A program made the position numbers and the translations under genes. Below are positions 12,735 through 18,418 of a DNA stretch of 18,418 nucleotides, piece after piece (the first letter of the stretch is position 1; every line of letters starts with the position of its first letter). The stretch lies in contig JAKOSR010000025.1 of NCBI GenBank assembly GCA_029777225.1, positions 1-18,418 on the forward strand. The letters are read 5' to 3'. The notes beneath the pieces are model-generated. The model was not told the origin of the DNA. It did not search any database and saw only the letters and a list, made by a program, of their open reading frames with translations. This DNA comes from Chloroflexota bacterium. GTDB taxonomy: Bacteria; Chloroflexota; Anaerolineae; Anaerolineales; Anaerolineaceae.

Positions 12735-13871
12735 ATGGAAAATATTCTTTCTCTACTAAAAGAAAAATTAAAAGACCCCCGCTGGCTGGCTATCAGTTGC
12801 GCGGTCGGCGGCTTAATCCTGGGGCTGATTGTTGGTTGGGGAATTTGGCCAGTGAAATGGTCCAGCGCCTCAGCGGAGAATCTGCGCCCTGATCTCAGGC
12901 TGGACTATCTTCGAAACGCGGTGACCACTTACACCCTGACCGGCGACCAGATGAAGGCTGCCCAGGCCTATGGTGAACTGGGGAAAGCCGGCGAATCAAC
13001 GCTGGAAGAGCTCCGCGCGGCACCTGGTTTTCTCAATGAAGAACAAATAAACCGTTACGCGGCAGCCCTAAAGTTGCCCGCGGCAGCGGTTTCGGAAAAC
13101 GCGACAACCTCGCCCACGCAGCCTGCTGCTGTTGAGGAAACGCCAGCCGTCGCGACGGAAACGGGCAAAAAGTCCAACGGCTTGTTGACGCTTGGGCTGG
13201 TGCTTTTGGGCATCCTGGTTGTGGGGGCCTACCTGGTCTATCGGTTCTTCTTCAAAGAGCGTGCGGAACGGGATACCAAACCGTTACCTGAAGCAGCCGC
13301 GGTGCGGGTTCCAAACGTGGTGCCCATGCGCTCTCAGGCAAGCCAGACCACACCACGACCTGCCGCCGTTCCCGCAGCAGATTTTGCGCAACCCGTCCAT
13401 GAGGAACCTAAAAAGACGTCAGCGCCTGCTTCAGCCATGGGTGGGCAGCCAATTGCCCAGTTTATGACGACCTATTCATTTGGGGATGACCTCTACGATG
13501 AATCTTTCACCTTCGACGCGCCCAATGGTGAATTCCTGGGTGAAAGCGGGGTCAGCATTTCCGACCTGATTGGGGTTGGCGAACCAAAGAAGATATGCGC
13601 GTTCGACATCTGGCTGTTCGACAAAAACGACGTCCAGACTGTGACCAAAGTGCTGATGAGCACGCATGCCTTCAACAACGCCGCCATTCGCCAACGCCTG
13701 GAACTAAGGGGGGAACCCATCCTGGCGCAACCCGGCAGACAAATCGTCATGGAGACCGCCACGCTCAGACTTGAGGCACGCATTGTTGATGTGTTGTATG
13801 GGGACCTTCCCCTGCCTGAAGAGAGTTATTTCAAGCGTTGTACAGTCGAATTGGCAATTTATAGAAGATAA
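12735..13871 (+). CDS. Two-helix membrane protein, function unknown
   Basis: I do not recognise this 378-residue protein. Start ATG 12735 lies six bases after GAGGTG; an in-frame GTG at 12726 overlaps that site. Hydrophobic helices are at about 18-40 and 149-173 (LLTLGLVLLGILVVGAYLV). By the positive-inside rule (KEKLKD before helix 1, RFFFKERAER after helix 2), residues 41-148 would be outside the cytoplasm and 174-378 inside. The outer part has a helical repeat-like stretch (DYLRNAVTTYTLTGDQMKAAQAYGELG, given here only as positions 57-83) reminiscent of TPR-type helices, then an Ala/Thr/Pro linker. The inner part has an Ala/Pro-rich linker (about 186-240), then a compact C-terminal domain (245-378) rich in beta-like segments. 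It follows topA and ends at a strong terminator. Confidence 0.7.
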   Translation: MENILSLLKEKLKDPRWLAISCAVGGLILGLIVGWGIWPVKWSSASAENLRPDLRLDYLRNAVTTYTLTGDQMKAAQAYGELGKAGESTLEELRAAPGFLNEEQINRYAAALKLPAAAVSENATTSPTQPAAVEETPAVATETGKKSNGLLTLGLVLLGILVVGAYLVYRFFFKERAERDTKPLPEAAAVRVPNVVPMRSQASQTTPRPAAVPAADFAQPVHEEPKKTSAPASAMGGQPIAQFMTTYSFGDDLYDESFTFDAPNGEFLGESGVSISDLIGVGEPKKICAFDIWLFDKNDVQTVTKVLMSTHAFNNAAIRQRLELRGEPILAQPGRQIVMETATLRLEARIVDVLYGDLPLPEESYFKRCTVELAIYRR

Positions 13872-13881
13872 GAAGACGATG

Positions 13882-13914
13882 AAAAACGCTGAGGTGAAAA
13901 CCTCAGCGTTTTTT
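13882..13914. terminator. Strong bidirectional terminator
   Basis: A perfect 13-bp stem (13882-13894 with 13901-13913) around loop TGAAAA, A-rich on the left and ending in six T residues (13909-13914). It lies 10 bases past the stop of the two-helix protein and 17 bases past the stop of convergent greA, so it serves both. The loop sequence equals that of the ahcY/recA terminator. Confidence 0.9.
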
Positions 13915-13931
13915 ATATCTCTTCACGCGCA

Positions 13932-14402
13932 TCAGGCAATCTTAAGTATCCTGACCTTACGGGTTGATTTGTTGGGTAGAAGTATCTCAACAACATCACC
14001 CTTTTTGTGATTCAGCACAGCCGACCCAATTGGCGAGACGTAAGAGATTTTCTCTTCACGGGGATTGGCTTCGTTGGCGCCAACAATCTGGTAGACCTCT
14101 TCTTCATCGCCATCCTCAAGAATGGTGACCGTGCTGCCAATTTGGACGACTGAATTGTCCGTGACGGCATCATCAACAATAATCGCGTTGGCAAGCGTGC
14201 TTTCTAACTCCAGGATGCGTCCTTCCAGGAAACCCTGGTCTTCTTTGGCAGCCTTATAATCTGCGTTTTCAGAAAGGTCGCCCATTTCAATCGCGCTCTT
14301 GAGACGTCGCGCAATTTCGAGACGTTTGACGCCCTTTAGCTCGGCCAGTTCGGCCAGGATTTTCTCTTTACCTGCTGTAGTTAGTATTATTTGATCGTTC
14401 AT
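13932..14402 (-). CDS. greA: Transcription elongation factor GreA
   Basis: Enters the RNA polymerase secondary channel and stimulates cleavage of backtracked transcripts. The 156 residues form an N-terminal coiled coil with the tip GDLSENADYKAAKEDQ (41-56), whose D42 and E45 correspond to the catalytic acidic tip residues, and a C-terminal FKBP-like domain ending ISYVSPIGSAVLNHKKGDVVEI. Length is standard. The ribosome binding site is weak (TAGG close to the ATG). It starts only 5 bases after the dgt stop, so translation is probably coupled, and it is the last gene of the ubiA-mvk-ipk-dgt-greA series. Confidence 0.97.
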   Translation of the reverse strand: MNDQIILTTAGKEKILAELAELKGVKRLEIARRLKSAIEMGDLSENADYKAAKEDQGFLEGRILELESTLANAIIVDDAVTDNSVVQIGSTVTILEDGDEEEVYQIVGANEANPREEKISYVSPIGSAVLNHKKGDVVEILLPNKSTRKVRILKIA

Positions 14403-14407
14403 AAGGC

Positions 14408-15562
14408 CTATGGTAACACATCCGCTGAAAACAGGCGGTTATATTCATCAATTGCGAACCGGTCCGTCATTCCGGCGATGTAATCACAAACAGCGGTCTC
14501 CAGGCCGCGTTCATCCACCAGCGCCTGTATCGATGGCGGGAGCGTGGCCGGGGTGTCGTGATAAACGGAAAACAGGTCGGCAATAATTTTTTCGGCCTTG
14601 GTTGACATCCGGACGACTCGATAGTGACGATAGAGGTTGGTGAATAGAAAATCCTTAAGTTCGCGATTACGGCGGTACATATCCTCGCTGAACCCCACGA
14701 GATTATAAGGGAGTTTCTGGACCTCCAGGGCGGAGGAGACCGCGCTCTTGCGCAGATAACGGTCCACGGAATGGATAAGGTCGGTGATTTCGAAATTGAT
14801 AAGCCGGCGAATGATTTGATGGCGGGTCAATTCGTCTAGTGTTTCAGTTTTTCGGCGGCCGATGGATTCGTTGACAATCTCCCATATCGCGATGCCATCC
14901 AGCTGGTTTGGGGTTATCATACCGGACCTCAACCCATCATCAAGGTCATGCGAGGTGTAGGCCAATTCATCCGCCACGTTGGCAATTTGGGCTTCGAGGT
15001 GGCCGCGCAGCTCCGGGTTGAATTCCTTAGCCTCCGAGATGTCGTAATCCGTTTCGTGCTTGACCATGCCCTCAAGCACTTCCCAGCTGAGGTTCAGGCC
15101 GGGAAAATCAGGATAACGGTTTTCAAGCAACGTGACGATGCGCACGGATTGCGTGTTGTGGTTGAATCCGCCCTGGTCCCGCATCAGGCGCGAAAGGACT
15201 GCTTCACCGGAATGCCCAAACGGGGGGTGCCCCAGGTCGTGGGCCAGGCATATGGTTTCCACCAGGTCCTCGTTCGCGCCCAGGGAACGGGCCACCGAGC
15301 GACCAATTTGAGCAACTTCCAGCGAATGCGTGAGCCGGGTACGGTAATAATCGCCTTCGTGGTTAATGAAAACCTGGGTCTTGTATTCAAGGCGCCTGAA
15401 TGCCGTGGTGTGCAGGATTCGCTCCCTGTCGCGTTGAAAGCGGGTACGGAAGTCAGCTTCTTCTTCAGGGTATTTGCGTCCCTTTGAATCCTTGCTGTGA
15501 ATGGCGTAGGGTGCCAGGGTCTGGTTTTCAAATTCTTCAAGTTGTTGGCGTGTGAATATCAT
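14408..15562 (-). CDS. dgt: dGTPase-like HD-domain triphosphohydrolase
   Basis: Removes triphosphate from dGTP (and in many relatives other dNTPs), leaving the deoxynucleoside, and so trims dNTP pools. The 384 residues match the short, dGTPase-like group: HTTAFRRLEYKTQVF at 51-65, RTRLTHSLEVAQIGR with H79, the metal-binding CLAHDLGHPPFGH with H108 and D109, and NVADELAYTSHDLDDG with D198. These give the full H...HD...D metal set. A helical C-terminal part follows. ATG 15562 has AAGGAA at good spacing. The stop lies 5 bases before greA, and the start is 21 bases past the ipk stop. Substrate range cannot be read from the sequence. Confidence 0.93.
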   Translation of the reverse strand: MIFTRQQLEEFENQTLAPYAIHSKDSKGRKYPEEEADFRTRFQRDRERILHTTAFRRLEYKTQVFINHEGDYYRTRLTHSLEVAQIGRSVARSLGANEDLVETICLAHDLGHPPFGHSGEAVLSRLMRDQGGFNHNTQSVRIVTLLENRYPDFPGLNLSWEVLEGMVKHETDYDISEAKEFNPELRGHLEAQIANVADELAYTSHDLDDGLRSGMITPNQLDGIAIWEIVNESIGRRKTETLDELTRHQIIRRLINFEITDLIHSVDRYLRKSAVSSALEVQKLPYNLVGFSEDMYRRNRELKDFLFTNLYRHYRVVRMSTKAEKIIADLFSVYHDTPATLPPSIQALVDERGLETAVCDYIAGMTDRFAIDEYNRLFSADVLP

Positions 15563-15583
15563 CTTATTCCTTATAGGTCCGGG

Positions 15584-16411
15584 CTAATTGTGTTCAACCG
15601 GGTCGGGTCTATTGGCATAATGGATGAGGGTTCCAAGTGGTTCACCCTCCAGCGCGGCACGCATTTGGTCTGGGTTCGTGGCGGAGAAAATCCGCACTTC
15701 CGTACCTGGGTTTTCCAGGCAAATTTGCTGGGCAATGACCAGCTTGGCACGCATCCCACCGGTGACATCGACAAAACCGGATGTGGTGACGCTTTCATCA
15801 AGCCTGGCATTTGCGGGGATGGATTTCAGCAGCACCTGGTTTTTTGGGTAATCCGCGAAAACACCTTCCTCAATCCCGGCGAGCAGAACCCGCGCGGGCT
15901 TGAATTGACGGGCAAGGTGCAGGAAAAGGTCCTCTGTCGAAAGGATTGTTCCTCCAATCGCGAGGTCGGTGACCACATCGCCATAAACCAGGGGGATTAT
16001 TCCATGTTCCAAGGCTGACTGGATGGGTTGCGTATCCCAGGTTTGGATGACATGCTGCCTGGTTATCGCCATGGCCGATGGAGGGAAGCTCAAGAGCGGC
16101 AGGGAGAGACGCGTGCCCAATTCCAACACAATTTGGTTCAACTGGCGGGCATGCCACCAGACTTCCTGGTACCCGGCCCATTCCGTGGGGGTGTAGACGC
16201 CATCCCGGGTGCCGTAAACGCGCGCGGGCATGTGTCCGAAGGAGCCCGAACCATGTCCGAGAAGAATTTTTTGGTCTGGATTGTCTTTTATGAACGCGGA
16301 AATCTGGCCGAGGAGAGCATGGATTAATTCCAGGCGGGCGGTATCAGCCTGGTCTTTTTGGCTAATCAGGGAACCACCCAGTTTCAGGAAGGTGAGTTGG
16401 AAATCTTGCAT
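15584..16411 (-). CDS. ipk: Isopentenyl phosphate kinase
   Basis: Amino-acid-kinase-fold enzyme that phosphorylates isopentenyl phosphate to isopentenyl diphosphate, the last step of the archaeal-type mevalonate route. I start at ATG 16411 (275 residues, MQDFQLTFLKLGGSLIS), 13 bases after the mevalonate kinase stop; the longer frame to 16471 only reads the end of that gene. Motifs: the N-terminal KLGGS Gly-rich loop, GHGSGSFGH at 52-60 (the His-containing loop that separates this group from other amino-acid kinases), LVYGDVV in the middle, and VTGGMRAKL near the C-terminus. The neighbouring mevalonate kinase strongly supports the call. The ribosome binding site is poor, which suggests coupling to the gene upstream. 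Confidence 0.9.
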   Translation of the reverse strand: MQDFQLTFLKLGGSLISQKDQADTARLELIHALLGQISAFIKDNPDQKILLGHGSGSFGHMPARVYGTRDGVYTPTEWAGYQEVWWHARQLNQIVLELGTRLSLPLLSFPPSAMAITRQHVIQTWDTQPIQSALEHGIIPLVYGDVVTDLAIGGTILSTEDLFLHLARQFKPARVLLAGIEEGVFADYPKNQVLLKSIPANARLDESVTTSGFVDVTGGMRAKLVIAQQICLENPGTEVRIFSATNPDQMRAALEGEPLGTLIHYANRPDPVEHN

Positions 16412-16424
16412 GGCTTTCAGGCTC

Positions 16425-17372
16425 TTAGGCTTTTTCAAGGCGAGTGGTGTAAATAGTTTTCGCACCGGCATCCAAAAGCGCTTGCTGGATTGTGGAAATA
16501 TCCGCTTCGTTTACCAGGGCAATCATATGCCCACCCTGCCCACCGCCCGTCAATTTGGCGCCAAGCGAACCCGCTTCCAGCGCTTTGTTAATAAGCGTAT
16601 CCAACTCAGGGCTGGAAAGCCCCAGTTCGTGCAGGTAACCTTGGTTATCAGTCATCGCGAGCCCCAAGGCTACGTTGTCGCCTGAAAGAAGCGCCCTTGA
16701 ACCAACCCCAACCAGGTTGCCGATTTTCAGGATAACTGAGTCAACACGCTGTGGGTGTTCCAATCGGTGCTGGGCCAACTGCGCGACGGTCAGTGCAGTG
16801 GACTTCTTCACGCCAGTATCCGCAACAATAAAGTGGAAGGTATCCCCAGGCGTTACAAATTCCACCGGGAAACCTTTGGTGAAGACCAGCGGACGTTCAT
16901 AGGCAATCACGGTGTTGTCGATCCCCGACGGGTTGCCGTGCATCAGCTGCTCGGTTTTGAAGGCGATGGCGTTGACCTCTTCCACCGGGAGTGGGTGACC
17001 AACAAAGCTGGAAATTGCCCTGGCGATGGCGATGGTTATCGCCGCGCTGGAGCCAAGCCCCGAGGCAAACGGAAACGAGGAATGGATGCGCAGCACGCAG
17101 GTGGGGCGCTGGGTAAGCTCCAGGGCTTCCAGCGAAAGGGTGAGCGCCTGCGCGATGAGATTATCCTCGCTAAGCTCCTCCAAGGGTGTATCCAACCCCA
17201 ATTGAGGAGCAATGATACGGATTAGGCCGGATGGAGACCCAATCAGCGGTTCCACGGTTGCCTTGATGCGTTGGCTCGAAAAAGGGATTGCCAGGGCGGG
17301 TTGGCCGTATACCACGGCATGCTCGCCAAGAAGAATCAGCTTGGCACAGGCACTACTGGCGATATTTGGCAT
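16425..17372 (-). CDS. mvk: Mevalonate kinase (GHMP family)
   Basis: Phosphorylates mevalonate to 5-phosphomevalonate. The 315 residues carry the three GHMP motifs: KLILLGEHAVVYG at 11-23, the ATP-binding PFASGLGSSAA at 101-111, and KLTGGGQGG at 273-281. HGNPSGIDNT at 145-154 contains the expected catalytic Asp (D152) and is specific to mevalonate kinases within the GHMP group. GAGGAAA before ATG 17372 overlaps the stop codon (TGA) of the ubiA-like gene, so the two are translationally linked. ipk follows after 13 bases. No decarboxylase or phosphomevalonate kinase is in the window. Confidence 0.94.
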   Translation of the reverse strand: MPNIASSACAKLILLGEHAVVYGQPALAIPFSSQRIKATVEPLIGSPSGLIRIIAPQLGLDTPLEELSEDNLIAQALTLSLEALELTQRPTCVLRIHSSFPFASGLGSSAAITIAIARAISSFVGHPLPVEEVNAIAFKTEQLMHGNPSGIDNTVIAYERPLVFTKGFPVEFVTPGDTFHFIVADTGVKKSTALTVAQLAQHRLEHPQRVDSVILKIGNLVGVGSRALLSGDNVALGLAMTDNQGYLHELGLSSPELDTLINKALEAGSLGAKLTGGGQGGHMIALVNEADISTIQQALLDAGAKTIYTTRLEKA

Positions 17373-17379
17373 GGTTTCC

Positions 17380-18252
17380 TCAATAAACGATATATAAGAT
17401 GGCCATCACTGCCAGGGCCCACAGCACGATGGTAATCTGCAGGGGACGGTCCCGCAGTAACACCTCTTCAGGGGAAATCGCGTCTGTGGAATTGTTCAGG
17501 ATGGCCAGGTAGTGGAAAAACCCGTAAAGCACGAAGGGGATGGTGAGCATCATCGTGTAGCGGGTGCCCAATGGGTGGGCGGTGAACATGTAGAGGCTGT
17601 AGGTGATGATGATTGCCGTCAGGACAACCAGCAGGTATTGCTGCAGCAGGCTTTCGGTGTAACCTGATAAAACCTTGCGGTAATTACCGGCTTCAGTCTC
17701 CAACAGTCGAAGCTCAGAGAGACGTTTGCCGAAGCCAAGGAACAGCGCTAAAAGCGTCGTGAGTACGAAAAGCCAGGGGGATACGTAGTTGACACTGATT
17801 ACCGTGATGCCCGCGAGCACTCGCAGGACAAAACCGAGCGCGATGACCATGACGTCAATAATCATCACCTGCTTTAGCCATTTGGAATACAGCAGCATCA
17901 GGGCTGTGTAAGCGAGGCAAACAAGCCCCAGCCAGGCGGAAAGGTAAAAAGCTGCGGGAAAGGTGACCAGGGCGAGCAAAACTACCAACCCAGTTGCCTG
18001 CCCAATGCTTAGTCGCCCGGAGGCGATGGGTCTGAACCTTTTTTGAGGATGCTGACGGTCATTGGTGACATCCATGATGTCGTTGATGGTGTAGGTCATG
18101 CCCGAAACCAGGCAAAATATCACGAACGCGGCGCAAACCCGTAACAGGGGTGTAAGGTGATTGATTTGCCCGTCAAACAAGATTCCCGCGAAAATCACCA
18201 GGTTTTTTGTCCATTGACGGGGACGCAACGTCTGGATGGCAGCCTTAATCAT
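17380..18252 (-). CDS. UbiA-family prenyltransferase, DPPR-synthase-like
   Basis: An integral membrane prenyltransferase of 290 residues with about eight or nine hydrophobic helices. LRPRQWTKNLVIFAG (9-23) opens the protein. The first metal/diphosphate motif is NDIMDVTND (57-65), followed by HPQKRFRPIASG (68-79). Where ordinary UbiA enzymes have a second Asp-rich motif, this has GKRLSEL (175-181), as in 5-phosphoribosyl-1-diphosphate:decaprenyl-phosphate transferases of the Rv3806c type. The likely reaction is transfer of phosphoribose from PRPP to a polyprenyl phosphate, but the substrate is inferred. It heads the operon with mvk and ipk, which supply its isoprenoid. The start at 18252 has no clear ribosome binding site. 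It diverges from lepA. Confidence 0.85.
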   Translation of the reverse strand: MIKAAIQTLRPRQWTKNLVIFAGILFDGQINHLTPLLRVCAAFVIFCLVSGMTYTINDIMDVTNDRQHPQKRFRPIASGRLSIGQATGLVVLLALVTFPAAFYLSAWLGLVCLAYTALMLLYSKWLKQVMIIDVMVIALGFVLRVLAGITVISVNYVSPWLFVLTTLLALFLGFGKRLSELRLLETEAGNYRKVLSGYTESLLQQYLLVVLTAIIITYSLYMFTAHPLGTRYTMMLTIPFVLYGFFHYLAILNNSTDAISPEEVLLRDRPLQITIVLWALAVMAILYIVY

Positions 18253-18349
18253 GAAATTATCTTATCATAAATGAGTGTGTAAAATTCGCGCTCTCCTCGA
18301 CACGGTGCTGGGTGTGGAGGGGTGCGAAATCGATTATACTGGAGCATCG

Positions 18350-18418
18350 ATGGAAGCAATTCGTAATTTTTGTATTATCGCACACGTGGACCACGGGAAA
18401 TCCACCCTGGCTGACCGC
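18350..18418 (+). CDS. lepA: Elongation factor 4 (LepA), N-terminus only
   Basis: The first 23 codons, running off the window: MEAIRNFCIIAHVDHGKSTL and then ADR. The P-loop AHVDHGKST with following LADR is characteristic of LepA/EF4, a ribosome-binding translational GTPase; the related BipA/TypA has GKTTL instead. GGAG at 18341-18344 precedes the ATG by five bases. The gap to the divergent ubiA-like gene (18253-18349) contains a bulged hairpin pairing CTCC/GGAG and ACAC/GTGT, but no convincing promoter. Confidence 0.9.
   Translation, partial: MEAIRNFCIIAHVDHGKSTLADR

Noticed and set aside
16412..16471. Longer start for isopentenyl phosphate kinase at 16471
   Set aside because: The extra 20 codons overlap the 3' end of mevalonate kinase in another frame, and the family begins at MQDFQLTFLKLGGS.
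18350..18418. BipA/TypA instead of LepA for the last partial gene
   Set aside because: The P-loop reads GKSTLADR as in LepA; BipA proteins have GKTTL. Only 23 residues are visible, so a small doubt remains.
1..18418. Mobile element, CRISPR array, prophage or defence island
   Set aside because: No direct-repeat array, transposase, integrase, tRNA or target-site duplication was seen, and nearly every gene is a recognisable core gene.

Overview
The window looks like ordinary core chromosome from a Chloroflexota bacterium of the Anaerolineae type; this placement is an inference from gene families, not a phylogeny. The pointers are an actinobacterial-like adenosine kinase beside a short 'archaeal/thermophile' type S-adenosylhomocysteinase, a mevalonate kinase next to an isopentenyl phosphate kinase (the archaeal-style mevalonate route also known in Roseiflexus), a DPPR-synthase-like UbiA prenyltransferase, and topoisomerase I with an N-terminal zinc ribbon. 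No mobile element, CRISPR array, rRNA or tRNA was seen. No stretch over 300 bases lacks a gene.

Layout. (1) 1-173, minus: the N-terminus of a VanW/peptidoglycan-binding-like membrane protein, cut by the window edge. (2) 406-2651, plus: adenosine kinase and ahcY. AhcY releases adenosine and homocysteine, and the kinase removes adenosine as AMP, so the pair completes the methyl cycle. A bidirectional terminator at 2681-2706 separates them from convergent recA. (3) 2727-6185, minus: degV, a DUF1015 gene and recA, with a strong promoter and a LexA-like dyad directly before recA. (4) 6365-12676, plus: ffh, rpsP, khpA, rimM, dprA and topA. This joins the widespread SRP/ribosome cluster to the dprA-topA pair; trmD and rplS, often found after rimM, are absent. 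topA has its own promoter and a 5' stem-loop. (5) 12735-13871, plus: an unrecognised two-helix membrane protein whose Shine-Dalgarno lies inside an inverted repeat, followed by a 13-bp bidirectional terminator. (6) 13932-18252, minus: transcribed in the order ubiA-like, mevalonate kinase, isopentenyl phosphate kinase, dgt, greA, with gaps of 5-21 bases, so probably one operon combining isoprenoid supply, a polyprenyl-phosphate-using enzyme, dNTP clearance and transcript rescue. (7) 18350-18418, plus: the first 23 codons of lepA.

I see no candidate for a wholly new defence or mobile system. The most interesting signals are regulatory: four promoter candidates that all carry an extended TGn -10; three of them have a stem-loop at the predicted transcript start; a possible Shine-Dalgarno-masking hairpin; an alternative pairing in the topA leader; and a terminator-like hairpin overlapping the start of rimM. 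All are visible in the sequence, but none is tested. Several starts were moved from the longest reading frame to the codon with the better ribosome binding site (ahcY, degV, topA, the unknown protein, ipk, rimM).
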